DNA from: Galdieria partita
Taxonomy: Eukaryota; Rhodophyta; Bangiophyceae; Galdieriales; Galdieriaceae
Assembly: GCA_025991245.1 (NCBI GenBank)
Contig: BQMJ01000022.1
Location: 146,501 to 210,500, forward strand
Direction: 5' to 3'
Length of the DNA stretch: 64,000 nucleotides
The translations under genes and the position numbers were made by a program. The stretch's first letter is position 1, and every line of letters begins with the position of its first letter. Under the pieces are notes generated by a model. That model was not told the DNA's origin, made no database searches, and saw only the letters and a program-made list of their open reading frames with translations. Positions 31,276 to 42,877 of this stretch are shown here, piece after piece.

Positions 31276-32427
31276 TCAACTGCCTCCAACATCATTTTCT
31301 GTAAATTCTGCTCCACATATATTGCAGGAGCGTCTCTTTGTGCCAAAAGTTGCTAAACAAACAGAACAAATATAACCCATTCGGATCTTTTTCCCACTTT
31401 CAAAACACAACGCACTACAATCCACACTATCCATTGCTGGCAGTTTTAAATATTTCCGAGCCTCTCGACTCTACAAACTTCCATTTTCATTCATCCCTGT
31501 ACACAAAAAAAACTTACTGGAAAATATAAATTGCATAAATAGTTGAACAGAGGCATAGAATCGGACTGCTTTGGCTTAAAGTATATACCTCCTGTAAGAT
31601 GAGCAGCTTGTTGTAAAAGAGATGAGTCTTCATCATGCAAGTTCAAAACATCTATAAGAATGCCCCCATGTTGTGCACAAAATATACTATTCATCACTCC
31701 AATATACTGTTTCGGTACATCTGAAGAGCCATGTAAACAAAGAATGCGTGCTTCGTATGTTTCTGATAACATTCTACGATGAAGATAACAAAGCGCAAAA
31801 GAAAAAGAAGCGGAAAGAAGTGCCCCCATCTCTTCCAAACTATTAAGCGATTGTGAATCTATAAAGTCTGCAACATTTTTCAATATTTCTGAATCGAGTA
31901 GAGTCAAACGTTCCTGTCTTTCCTCTGTCAACAAAAAAGTTGCAGAACTGGGTTGATCAATCAGAGTCTTTAAACTTTTGTCCTCATATACAACTTGGAC
32001 ACTGTATTCGTTGTATACAAGTACCTATTGGAAGAGTAAATATTTTCATATACACTATAAACTCTATGGCTTGCCACTATTCTGTTTGCAAAGTTGGATA
32101 CTAAAAAGACATGAAGAAAAGTGATCAACTGTAGCAGGAAAGTTTGCAGTGCGTTTGCTTCAATCCAATCCTCACTATCAGCACATTTATCAGGTACAAA
32201 CTAGTCGTCGTAGTAAGAAAAAAGTGGTCTCTTGTTGTTGCTGACTTACCTTGTAGAGCCTATCAAATACACTAGTGCTCAGGTCTAGTAGCAAACAAAG
32301 AAGAATTGGCTTGTCTATAAATAGGTTACAAAATAACAGAGTGCAAAAGAATAACTGAGTAGAACAAACCTTGAGTTGAGGTATTTTCTTGACTTTCTTT
32401 AGGAATGCCATTCAAGTTGGCTTTCAT
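31276..32427 (-). CDS. TFIIH core subunit p34 (GTF2H3/Tfb4)
   Basis: Five exons (32427-32370, 32314-32250, 32200-32078, 32024-31518, 31470-31276) join to 315 aa. The vWA-like domain starts LLCLLLDLSTSVF and continues through ANRIVLVYNEYSVQVVY, ARILCLHGSSDVPKQYIGVMN and HGGILIDVLNL to LTGGIYFKP. The C-terminal C4 zinc module reads GYICSVCLATFGTK then CNICGAEF. This layout is specific to p34/Tfb4, which pairs with p44 in TFIIH for transcription initiation and nucleotide excision repair. Exon 3 ends at a GTGGCA donor, giving a 53 bp intron; a 38 bp alternative would add three residues. Confidence 0.88.
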
Positions 32428-32789
32428 TTCCAATTCCAAAAGCAATGGAGCCCCATTTCAACTCTAAGAAATTTTCTTCTCAGCGGAACAAGTTTTGTTT
32501 ACTATTCTTTTCAATCAATATTTCAACGGCATAAGACATACTCTATCAATATAGACTGATCATGAACTCTCCACGTTGCGTTGAGAAAATAACACACGAT
32601 AGACAACACAATCACTACTGTACAGAAAAACTCCGTTGAGACAAGTTTAACACTTGGCCAAGTAAAAGAGAACTGTTGCTGAATAGGACAAAACAACTCA
32701 ATCTTCGTTTTCGAACAAGTCCCCAATAACTGACAACAGTATTATTCATCTGCAAGAAGAATAATAACCTTTGTCGTCAAAAACTCCAG
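32428..32789. other. Intergenic region with an unsupported short frame
   Basis: About 360 bases between PRKRIP1 (3' end) and p34 (5' end), both on the minus strand. A 67-codon minus frame (32726-32523) has one hydrophobic stretch but no ATG. A second frame starting MNNTVVSYWG overlaps it. Neither can be backed by splice sites or homology. Confidence 0.35.
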
Positions 32790-33269
32790 TCAGCTTTCCT
32801 TTTCGTCAGAACTTGAACGGTTCAGGTCGTCAAACGTTGCATTGCACTCCTTCGTGTTATATTCCTTTTTTTGTTTCCGCTTTTCTCTCTTCTTCTTACG
32901 TTTCAAGGCTCTATTATGGTGTAAGCGTCCATCTTTGACAAACAGAGCAACCTGAACAAACCTCTTCAACGTCCTTTCTTCTTCTTTTCTAATTCTCTCC
33001 AATCTCTCCTTTTCAAACTGTTCCTTTTCTTCGTTCTATGAAAAAGTCACTCAGGTGAATAATACACATAAGGTCCACTGTACCTCTTTTGCTACCCTTT
33101 CTAGTTCCGATATACGCTCCATTTCCTTTCGTTTCAACTTGCGATAGGTATGAAAGTCACCACTACCTGCACCTGCAATACTCGAAGACGCACTTTGTGC
33201 TTCTACCTCTCGTGGATCAAAAGAAAACTGATACTTGTCTTGTCGTTCACCAGGTGTCAAGGACATCAT
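32790..33269 (-). CDS. PRKRIP1-like (DUF1168) spliceosome-associated protein
   Basis: Two exons (33269-33084, 33035-32790; 48 bp intron) give 143 aa. The signature is SSIAGAGSGDFHTYRKLKRKE, followed by a long charged helix (EEKEQFEKERLERIRKEEE) and a Lys/Arg-rich tail, matching DUF1168/PRKRIP1, where human has [20 protein letters not shown]. In animals this protein forms a long helix across catalytic spliceosomes. The C-terminus is acidic and Ser-rich. A minus-strand upstream frame (MKQTLVDFTIPS...) overlaps the start codon in another frame and could act as a uORF. Confidence 0.85.
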
Positions 33270-33765
33270 GATGAAAATCCAATTCCTCAAAAGTAGGAAC
33301 AGCTCCATCGAAATTCCATACTTTACAAAAACTTGGAATAGTGAAATCCACAAGGGTTTGTTTCATGAAGAACTTGACTATTCTTAACAGATTCCCCATT
33401 CGAGTTTGTTTCAGGTTTGATGCATCTCTTTCAAAGATAATGTGGAGCGTTTACAAGTTTTTAAGGGGTTCAATATAGTTGGAACAAGGCAAACAAGTTG
33501 TTGGTTATGTTTGGCAAATGGAGTTGAACATTTGACGATATTTGTCGTTGCACTTGGAAAAGCACATCGAAGGCATTGTAAAATTGTATTATTCACTTGA
33601 AAAAAATTGAATCCTCTCAATGTCTTTTCTTTCAAGACAAAAGTTTTTCAGTTGCCATGTTCCATTCTTGAAAATCAAGCATATTACAATTTTCTTCAAT
33701 TAGGAACATATAGCGCTAAAGTTATCCTTGTCATCATATCAACAATACATAAAACTGTTCCAACA
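33270..33765. other. Intergenic region, PNPase 3' side and PRKRIP1 leader
   Basis: About 500 bases. The part next to PRKRIP1 contains an overlapping upstream frame on the minus strand; the remainder is AT-rich with no supported gene. Confidence 0.4.
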
Positions 33766-36111
33766 TTATTCTATTTTGTCGGGCGACTGTTTCGTCTTTC
33801 GATGACTCAATTTCACTTGTCCACGTTTGCGATCAAATTCAATAACTTGTACCAATAAAGGCTGTCCAATTTGTAAACCCAACTCTGTAGCTCTGAATAC
33901 TTTCTTATCAGAAAGTTCAGAAACATGAACAAGGCCCTCTCGTCCTTTAAATATTTCCACCATCACGCCATAATCACGGATATCCGTAATCTTACCCTGA
34001 AACTGAGTTCCTGGGGCCAAATCTCCTACTATCTCATAAATTCTTTTCACAGCTCTTTGATAAGATTCCAATGAAGGCGCTTCAATATCTACTCTACCAT
34101 TGTCATCCACTTGAATATCCGCTCGAGTTTCTTCTATAATGGAACGAAGTTTGTATCCACCTACTCCTAATAAAGAACTACGTAATAATGGCTCAATATA
34201 CAATGTACTACTACGAGGAGCATTGGGTCTCAGATCCAATCGAGGTTTACTTAGACAATCATCCATAGTACTTAGAATCCTTTGGTGAGCGGATGAAGCA
34301 CGTTCCAAGGCTTCTATTAAAACAAATGGTGGGATACCTTGAACTTTAACATCCAACTGACATGCTGTAATACCATGCTTTGTTCCAGCAATCTTAAAGT
34401 CCATATCTCCATGATGGTCTTCAATGCCTAATATATCTGTCAAAAGAAGATATTCAGGCAAAGGATTATCGGGTTTACGAAAAAGACTATGTATAGAATC
34501 ATCTGGGGTAGAAAAAGGAGTTTGTGTTTCATTCCATACAAGTCCTATTGAAATGCCTGCCACTGCGCTTCTCAAAGGAATACCGGCATCCATAAGCGAA
34601 AGAGAAGCAGCACAAACCGAAGCCATCGAAGTAGATCCATCACTTCCTGTCGCTATAACATTCACTCGAACGACATATGGAAAGCTTTCAGAATCTATCA
34701 AGAAACGTAAAGACTTTTCTACTAGTGCTCCATGGCCAACTTCGCGGCGATTTCGTCCATAACTTGTACCTACTTGACCATTACAATACGGAGGAAACCT
34801 GTAATGCACCATAAACTTGTTCTCCTTTGCTCCTCCAGCATAGGATTGCATCTTCAATGCACGATCCGTTGGTCCAATGGTAGTAACACCAATTACTTGA
34901 GTGTCACCTCTTTCAAATGTAGAAGACCCATGAACTACAGGAAAGACTTCTACTTGTGCTCTTAAAGGGCGAACTTGATCTGCATATCTTCCATCACATC
35001 TACGCACAGCATTATTGGACTCTCGCTTCGACCCTAAGGCTAACCTTCGAAAAACTTGATGCTCAACATCATGCAAATAAGATGCCAGTTCTTGGCTATC
35101 TACGTTTGAGAACAAACTGCCTAGTTCTTGTAGTGCTTTCTCATTCACTTCAGTCAATGCTTTGCGGCGTTCCACTTTAGTCAAGTAATGACCATCTCTC
35201 GGTGAAAATACTTCTTCAAACCAGCCTTCATATCTTTGGGCAGCTGACCAAATTTGTTCATTTTTGGTTTCCGCTGCAACTGCCATCTTGACAATATTCT
35301 TTCCTTTCGTGAATCGTTCTTGAAAATCAATCATTTCCGTAGCTTTCTCATGAGCTAACTGCAATGCTTCTTTTAAAATAGGAATAGGCGCCTCATCCGC
35401 ATCTACTTCAATCATCACTGTTTTGTATTTTGTGCACGCATATAAAAGGTTCAAGTTACTCCTTCCATATTCTTCAAAACTTGGGTTTATCACAAACTGA
35501 CCTTCTACACGAGAAACCCTCACAGCACCTACTGGGCCTTGAAATGGTACACTTGACAACAATAGCGCCACGGAAGCTGCATTCAAGGAAAGCACGTCGG
35601 TGTCCTTATCTCCCTTTGCACTAAAAACACTACAAGTTAGTTGCAGATCATCCTGAAAAGAACCAGGTAACAAGGGTCTTAGGGATCTATCAATGGCTCT
35701 TGCTGTAAGAATTTCCTTGTCAGTAACAAAAGTGTCCCGACGATTGTAAGTTCCCGGAATGAAACCTCCTGCACTAGCTTCCTCTTTATAATCTACTTGC
35801 AAACTTACAAAATCCTTTTTTGCAGACGAATCGAGTGCAGGAGCTCTCGCAAGTGTCACAAGAACGGAGTTTTCATTTTGTTTCGATAAACAAGAAGCAT
35901 CTGCAACAGGAGCAAGTCTACCTGTTTCAAAGGACCAAGTATCTCCACAAAATTCTTTTGAAAGTTTTACTGCATCCGACAACGCTGCAGACCTAGGATA
36001 TGATATGGAAGACGAACTGTTGGCAATTGAAGCACAAGTTCTGTACGGAAACAACAAATAGGATAAACGAAAGGTTATCTTTGTTGCACGAATGCAAATG
36101 ACCGACAACAT
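33766..36111 (-). CDS. pnp: Polyribonucleotide nucleotidyltransferase (PNPase), organellar
   Basis: Single exon, 781 aa. A targeting-like leader (RATKITFRLSYLLFPYR, rich in Arg and Ser) precedes two RNase PH domains. The first carries GGFIPGTYNRRDTFVTDKEIL and RAIDRSLRPLLPG; the second carries CDGRYADQVRPLRAQVEV, FERGDTQVIGVTT, ATGSDGSTSMASVCAASL and ILGIEDHHGDMDFKIAGT. A KH domain (about 620-680) and an S1 domain (GKITDIRDYGVMVEIFKG to KLSHRK) close the protein. PNPase degrades RNA 3' to 5' using phosphate and adds tails; in algae it acts in plastid and/or mitochondrion. All domains look complete. Which organelle is not decided by the sequence. Confidence 0.95.
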   Translation of the reverse strand: MLSVICIRATKITFRLSYLLFPYRTCASIANSSSSISYPRSAALSDAVKLSKEFCGDTWSFETGRLAPVADASCLSKQNENSVLVTLARAPALDSSAKKDFVSLQVDYKEEASAGGFIPGTYNRRDTFVTDKEILTARAIDRSLRPLLPGSFQDDLQLTCSVFSAKGDKDTDVLSLNAASVALLLSSVPFQGPVGAVRVSRVEGQFVINPSFEEYGRSNLNLLYACTKYKTVMIEVDADEAPIPILKEALQLAHEKATEMIDFQERFTKGKNIVKMAVAAETKNEQIWSAAQRYEGWFEEVFSPRDGHYLTKVERRKALTEVNEKALQELGSLFSNVDSQELASYLHDVEHQVFRRLALGSKRESNNAVRRCDGRYADQVRPLRAQVEVFPVVHGSSTFERGDTQVIGVTTIGPTDRALKMQSYAGGAKENKFMVHYRFPPYCNGQVGTSYGRNRREVGHGALVEKSLRFLIDSESFPYVVRVNVIATGSDGSTSMASVCAASLSLMDAGIPLRSAVAGISIGLVWNETQTPFSTPDDSIHSLFRKPDNPLPEYLLLTDILGIEDHHGDMDFKIAGTKHGITACQLDVKVQGIPPFVLIEALERASSAHQRILSTMDDCLSKPRLDLRPNAPRSSTLYIEPLLRSSLLGVGGYKLRSIIEETRADIQVDDNGRVDIEAPSLESYQRAVKRIYEIVGDLAPGTQFQGKITDIRDYGVMVEIFKGREGLVHVSELSDKKVFRATELGLQIGQPLLVQVIEFDRKRGQVKLSHRKTKQSPDKIE

Positions 36112-36370
36112 ATCTCCAACGCTGAGAGAAATCTTCCCACCAAGGTTTTAGTAAATGTTCAGTGACAGTACTCAACTGTAGAAATGAATAAAACCTTCTC
36201 TATTCTTATACCAGAACTCGAATGTGACAAAACCAGAGGCTTAGTAGCAATAGCAAAGCATTGGACTATTCCTATTTTCTGTCTCACGAAAAAAATGCCA
36301 AAACTTTGTTGACGCGCCAATCCAGTTGTGAAAGTTGGGTCGAAGGAAATTTTCTCAGCACAAGTTATCC

Positions 36371-38677
36371 ATGGCAATTTCTATTAGAGTTACTCCTGGA
36401 GAAACAAACAGAGTAAGTTTCCTTGTTCATCGTTTTCAACATTTAGATACAATTGGTTATAGTTCGACCTGAAGAAAGTAGAGCGAAAGCTACAAGAAGA
36501 GAAACAGGTCCGACTCCTTCCTGAACAATCTTCTTGGGAAGACAACGTTCATCTTCCAAAAGGATTAAGTGGTGTTGTGGCAAAATACAATAAAATGTAA
36601 GCAGAGCTTTTAAAAAGCGAAGGAGAAACTAATACTCTTTTACAATAGTGCTAAGAAAGCTTCAAGGTCCACCCGTGATGAGTACGACTTGAACGATGAT
36701 TTTATTGATGACTCTGAAGCAGTGGAATTTGGTTTCGAAGACTGTATAAAGGAAGAGTTACAACAGGATTTTTATGTTTGCTCGGAAGAGTTGGAAGAAC
36801 CTTTGACGGAAGAAGGTCTTGAGCCTTCGAGTGTTCGAGAAGAAACCAATTCTTTAGAGGATTCTTTTTCTGAACATTCGCAGATACCAACGTCTAGTCA
36901 GTACACCTACGAAGAACTATATGGGAAGCTTGAGCCTATTCCCGAGGCTGTCAAAAGTTGTGTTGTTAATCTGAAGAAAGCTTTGGAGTCTAATAACTTG
37001 CCGAGACGTTGGTTTACTTCCACCCATGTTGCATCATATATTAAGGACCTCGTTGTTATTGGAGCTCAACATAATCTTGCACAAAGAGCAAGTTTTGGCG
37101 AAAATGGTGCTGTTAGGTGTTCTTTAACTGAATTGCTTTGGAGTCACATTAAGGCAGTCTTCAGCTGTAAAGGGTTGAGTAAATATCGTTGCACCAAAAG
37201 AAATTTTGAATACTTTGCTTTTTATTTATTTCATCGTGAATGGAAGCAGATGTTGCGAAATGAAATGGAGAGGCTACTTTCAGATTTGAAGCATGAACTC
37301 AGACCTGCAAGGGATCTTCAATTCGAACAAGGACCAATGCATTATTCTGAAGATATGACGGATCAGGCTCAAAATTCTCAGTTTTCAGTGAATTCAAGTA
37401 ACATCGATCCTGTTGAAACTCAGACTCAAGGATCTGAAGGTGCCGAAGAAGATATTTCAGCATCTCCAACTAGAAGACGGAAAAGAAAAGCTGCGACTAT
37501 GGCAGCAGAGGAAATTTCAAATTTGGCAGTGCACGGTTCCACGCAATCGCCTTCAAAGAAGAAGAAGCCGAGAATAGAGTGGTCAGAGGCTATAGACAAA
37601 CTTGTCTACCATTATTTCGTGAAAAAGTTAGCCCAAATTCGATGTAGAGATTCGGGAAAATCAAAGAAGAATGAAGTTACAGAAAGTGCATCGGAACTGT
37701 TAAATGCTGCATTTTTAGAATATGATGTTACTGAAAGAGATCTTATAGACTCGTATCGTCGACACAAAGCAGAAATCCAACGCTCACAAAAACAGAAGAG
37801 TTCGTCTCGTATTGTTTTTTTATTGCTAGCAGTCATTGATATATGGGATAGGTAAGGAGAAACGGGAAGAAATCAAACGGAGAAAGGAACTAGCGGCACA
37901 GAAGAAATGGGAGCGAGAACAGAGCCGGAACAAGAGTAAAAGAGAGCAACAACAAATTTTTAGTACCACCGAGTCGAAAGAATGCAAACCTTTGGATTCA
38001 CCGATACAATCAAATGTTGTGACAGGTAGGATATTATGCATGTAATTAGCTGCAATTCTGTAACTGGCGTGTTCAGATACCGCACAGAGTAAGATACCCA
38101 AACTATGTGCTACTTCTTCAGGAAAGAGTAATTCAATGGATACATTTTCGTATACTCAGTGTTCCAAAGCAACATCTATGGATTACTCTGGTATGAATAG
38201 TTCTACAGACGGCGTTGTGAGAGAAAGAGTATCTAATAGTAAGGTTCACAATGCTAAACATATACTGAAGCCAAAGTGTGCATTGAATTATGTGGAAACT
38301 TGCGATGATGCATTGCAATTGAACAAAGATAAGTACCAGAAATGGAATCCTTCAACGAAGAGTCAGTACTTAGCCACCATTTTTGTTACTGAAATTATCT
38401 GACAGCTTCGAATGTGGGTATAGGTCTTAAGAAGCAAAGACTCGATGGCGCCCCCAAGAATGGAAACGGTGCGGGGTCCTTATTATTACAAAGTAGTGGT
38501 TGCGAAATATCACAAAGCTCCAAGTCAAAACCAAAGAAGCCTCGTCCAAGGTCTTCTGCGACTGATTTGAATGAGAAGATATTGAAAAAGCTAGCAAGTA
38601 TTGGCAAAACTCCTCCTGTAGGACAGAGACGAATTCCGGAAGGCTTTGCTGAAGAAGTTGAAGCCGCTGTAGAATGA
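36371..38677 (+). CDS. Ubinuclein/HPC2-like subunit of the HIRA histone chaperone
   Basis: Six exons (36371-36412, 36463-36596, 36649-37799, 37852-38025, 38077-38361, 38406-38677) join in phase to 685 aa. The diagnostic element is the Hpc2-related (HUN) motif DEYDLNDDFIDDSE near residue 75, which binds HIRA. A middle domain (EPIPEAVKSCVVNLKKAL to NEMERLLSDLKHEL) resembles the ubinuclein middle domain, and the rest is charged and low in complexity, including a nuclear-localisation-like RRRKRK. HIRA complexes deposit histone H3.3 independently of replication. The HUN motif makes the call good. The last introns rely on weaker donors (GTTCGT, GTCAGT). Confidence 0.8.
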
Positions 38678-39475
38678 TGGAGGAATTTAAGATTCTTTCC
38701 TATGAAGTTTTTGCTTTGTAACTTGAAGCACTTTGAATGTATCGGAATTGGCTGCTTACAAGAGATTTGTCGCAGTATTCTTGTTTGTCTCGTAAGTGAA
38801 GCAACAGATGTGTAAAAGAAGGATAATACAGGAAAGTTATTTTTATTAATATTCACTACCTAAACGGAGAAAGGAAGAATTTGCTGGTTGTCAATCTCAA
38901 TAAATATGAGTGTAAATAACTGCAACTATCCACAGAACACATGGCTAGCTCTCGCTATTTCGGCAGTTGAAACAGGTAAAACTGCAAAATCTGATAAACT
39001 GCGAGGAAAAGCCATCTTCCCAAGGTGACATTCGTTCTTTGCACACCTTTGAAACAGGGGAATAAGCGTTAATTTCAACGAACCCAAAAACCAATAGGAA
39101 GTTTCATAGAATACTCAGTAAAGCTCAAAGAGCCAAAGTCCTTGCGACTGGCCAACTTTAAACAAGGATATGCACCTCTTTGTTGTGTGTCACCTTAACT
39201 GCTATCGTGTTCAAACCATCTTTCTAGATTCAAACTCCAAGTGCTCTCTACGTGTCTGTCCATCAATTCTCACAAGGCGGCAACGGCTCTTCGAGCTGTC
39301 TAATTATTGGATTGGCACTTTACCCAACAGCAGCGATTCTTGAACAAGCACAATGGATTTTTCAACAATTGGTTTTGAGACACTGTTGTGAAGATAGCGA
39401 AAGCCTTTATCATCTTCTATTTATCGATTTCATCTTATTGTTCTCTATAGTGTCACAAAAATCCGTGCAACACTC
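38678..39475. other. Intergenic region upstream of the kinesin gene
   Basis: About 800 bases between ubinuclein and the kinesin. It holds a 103-codon frame (39252-39563) that overlaps the kinesin start in another frame and has no family features. No tRNA or repeat could be supported. Confidence 0.4.
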
Positions 39476-42189
39476 ATGGTTGCTTCTTCGACAGAAACAG
39501 ATGGACCTCAGACAGCCAAAGCGGAAGAAAATGGAGGTGACAAGGATATCTATGCGCAGTTAGAAGAAATCGCAGCGTCCACTAGTGAATGTGTGCGTGT
39601 TGTTATAAGAATAAGGCCACTCAATGAAAGAGAACAGAATACCTTACCATGTCTAGAAGTTGGCGATGGAGGCAGAAATATTCTAGTCAACGACCAAGGC
39701 AATAACAAAAAATTCACCTTTGATAGTATTTTTCCAATTGATGGAAAACAAGAAGATGTCTTCCGTAATGTAGCGAAACCAATCATAGACTCTTGTTTAG
39801 CAGGGTATAACGGTACTATCTTTGCCTATGGTCAAACAGGATCTGGAAAAACTTTCACCATGCAAGGACCAGAGGAAAGCATTCAAGCTCAGTCAGGAGA
39901 TATCAGACAACTTCGAGGAATCATGCCCCGAGTATTTGAGTATATATTCGATAGTATCCGAAAAGAACGGGAAGAGAAAGGAGCCACAGTTGATTATGTT
40001 GTCAAGTGTGCCTATTTACAAGTGTACAACGAAACCATCACCGATTTACTGACACCTTCTCAACACAATCTCAACATTCGTGAAGACACATTGAAAGGCG
40101 TCTACGTGGAAGACCTCACCGAAGAAATAGTAAAGCATCCTGAAGATTGTTATCGAGTGTTAAGGAAGGGAGTTGCCAATCGAACAGTTAGTGCAACCTC
40201 CATGAACCAAGAAAGTTCCCGTTCTCACGGTGTTTTTACTGTGATAATTGAAAGAAAAGAAGAGAAGCCAGACAATCTAGTCTCTAAGAGAGTGTCACGA
40301 CTCAATTTGGTCGACTTGGCTGGTTCTGAACGACAAAAGTTGGCGAAAACCTCTGGACAAACGCTGAAAGAAGCAAGCAATATCAATCGATCTCTTTCTG
40401 TCTTGGGATACGTGATTATGGCCTTGGTAGATGCCTCCAATGGAAAAGAACGTCACATCAATTATAGAGATTCCAAATTAACGTTTCTATTGAAAGACTC
40501 GTTAGGAGGGAATGCGAAGACTTGCATGGTAGCCACAGTTAGCCCTAGTGACTTGAATCTTGGAGAAACCATTTCCACATTAAAATTCGCTCAGAGAGCC
40601 AAATATATACGCAACAAAGCATATGTCAATGAAGAGACTACTGGAAGTTTGGTGCAACTACAGGCAGAAGTCAGAAGACTGCAGGACTTTGTAAGACAGC
40701 TATTGGCAGAACGAGAAAATTGGGCGACTAGTAAGCCAGCGGCAGAACAAGAAAGAAATCCCAACGAGTTGGTTCAACTCATGAAAGAAAATGAAAGTGA
40801 CAATAACTTGGATGAAGACAAGTCCTATGTCGACGAACGTTCCAGTCGAGATTCTTCCTTTATTCATTCCAATATGGAAGACACCGAAGAGCTTTCCAAA
40901 CTACTTGCATGTGCAGAACAACGTCAGAGAGAAATTGCTGATGAAAAGCGATACATTGAAGCTCTATTGATAGAGTCACAAAATGAGAACAAGAAAAGAA
41001 AGGCCAACTTTGAACTGTTAGAGACTTCTTGGAAGAATTTGGCTGAAAGAATATCGGCAATGGAAGGCAATGAACTAGCACACTCTTTGACATTATCCAA
41101 CACTTCTGAACAATATAATCAGCCTTCATCTGATTCTATTTTGGAACAAGAAGAAGCAGCTACAAGAAGACTTTCTGAGACATTTGATAAGTTGGCAGAT
41201 GTTTTACAGACTATGCATAACGAGAATAAGCATATGAAAGAACAATTGGAACAAAAGGATGCATTGTTATACAACTTACAAACGGAGACTAAAACAAAGG
41301 ACGTTCACAAAGAACAAAATAATAAAGAAGTCAACAGCAGTTTCTTAGCTATCCACGGCGATTCACCTGTGTTGAATCGTCTCCGCAAAAAGATTGCGGA
41401 TAGTCAAGAAAGCTCAGGTTTCCAGAAGAAAGAACTTGTAGATGAAAGTCAGCTGGACTATCGTGAGCTCGCTCAGGTGGAATTCCTGAAAGAGCGTCTA
41501 GCAGAACTACTCCAAATAGAAGCTAAGCAAGGAGAGAACATGCAAAAGCTAAATGCGGAGAAGGTAAGTGAAGGGCACGTTCTTCTTATGTTTCTAGTTT
41601 GGTAAATATCGTTGTCCAGGCTGCCTTGGAAAAGAGTGTTGAGAAACTCAAGGCAGAAGTGAATTTCTTGACTGAAGAATTGCAAGCCGAGAAGGAAAAT
41701 GCGCAACTATTGAGGGAACAGTTTGCGGAAAGAGAGCGTAACACTGAGCAATCGAAAGATGAGTCTACACAAATGGAAGAGAAGATTCAACACTTGCAAA
41801 GCAAAGTTCGTTCACTGCAGACATATCGAGTGCAACTGCAGCGTTTGGTAGACCAACAATCTGAAGAAATCAAAAGTCTTAGGATGCGAGCACAGAACGC
41901 CTGGGACGAACTTATTCATGCCAGACAAGATTTTGAAAGCCAAGAGAGACTTCGAAGTGATCGATTAGAAAAGTTATTTGCAGAACTAGCCAAGCATCAA
42001 AGACAAGAGGCAGGAAGAAATGATCAAAAAGCAGCGGCCTATGCTATCAAAGAACAGATGAAGCAAAATTTGCAAACGATAAGCAACGGGAAGGAGGCAA
42101 ATAATATTCCACCTTTAGAACCTCTCATGAATAAGGCTTTGGATTTTCTTCTGAAACAAGCATCCCAACCAAAGATTGCTTCATCATAA
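39476..42189 (+). CDS. Kinesin motor protein, kinesin-12 (KIF15)-like
   Basis: Two exons (39476-41563, 41620-42189; 56 bp intron) give 885 aa. The N-terminal motor starts CVRVVIRIRPLNEREQ and has the P-loop GQTGSGKTFTM (residues about 119-129), switch I NQESSRSHGVF and switch II LVDLAGSERQ. The neck region TLKFAQRAKYIRNKAYVNE then GSLVQLQAEVRRLQD resembles KIF15/kinesin-12. The C-terminal half is coiled coil rich in Glu, Gln and Lys. N-terminal motors of this class move to microtubule plus ends and act on spindles or division-plane arrays. Subfamily is likely, not certain. Confidence 0.9.
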
Positions 42190-42877
42190 GGAGAAACAGT
42201 TTGTTACGACGCAATTTTATCTTAGCCTTGATTGATATACAGGAAGGCTTACAATTTTCCATTCTGTTCATTGGTATTTCCTTATATCTATATATAAATA
42301 AATGTGTTTTCGGATATGATTGAAACATGAATATGTTGAAGTGATAAAAACAGAACAAACCGTTTCATGACTACTTTGAGTGTCGAAACTCTCAATTTCT
42401 CTCGCAGTCATATTTGGAAAAAAGGATGACGACCATTTCCTGTTGTAAAGGCCTTGTAAGACTTGCGCCAGATGGACAAATACTCATGTAGACATGAGAG
42501 AACAGTGTGAAAACAAAATTTTCAAAGTCTATTCACATCAATTCTTTTATCCTCAACTCAGTATTCATTTGTTTTCATTATCATATAAATATGATATGGT
42601 CTCAAAATAACAACATAAACTATTGATTCAGCCAACTTGAAATCTATTCTGTATTACCAACTTTGGTCAAGTTCCAAACTTCGCTCCCTTCAAACATGTA
42701 ATGATGTGCTCTCCAACTTGAATCAATTCATTATCAAGTTTGCTGCCGTGGGTCGGCGACTCTTTCGATCTTCTCGACTTCTTTGCCTCTTTTTCTGCAA
42801 CAGTCGTTTAAAGGTATGTCACCCCGAAAACTTTTTACAGTCAGTAACCTTTTAGTTGAAAAGTTCTGTTTCACTAC
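42190..42877. other. Intergenic region and probable 5' leader of the G3BP-like gene
   Basis: About 690 bases. Near its right end a GTATGT donor (from 42814) and a TTTTAG acceptor (to 42855) bound a 42-base segment just before the G3BP-like ATG, consistent with a 5'-leader intron. The frame at 42637-42855 ends in that segment and looks non-coding. The left part shows nothing recognisable. Confidence 0.45.

Noticed and set aside
30590-32540. Similar short strings (TTTCAACGGCATA) at about 30600 and 32526
   Set aside because: Only about 13 shared bases, with no extended similarity; likely chance.
32523-32726. 67-codon minus frame with one hydrophobic stretch
   Set aside because: Has no ATG and no convincing splice to a start; kept only as a note in the intergenic entry.
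39252-39563. 103-codon plus frame just upstream of the kinesin
   Set aside because: Overlaps the kinesin start in another frame, has no domain and no supporting splice structure.
42637-42855. 72-codon plus frame upstream of the G3BP-like gene
   Set aside because: Ends inside the likely leader intron and does not join in frame to the main gene; probably 5' leader.
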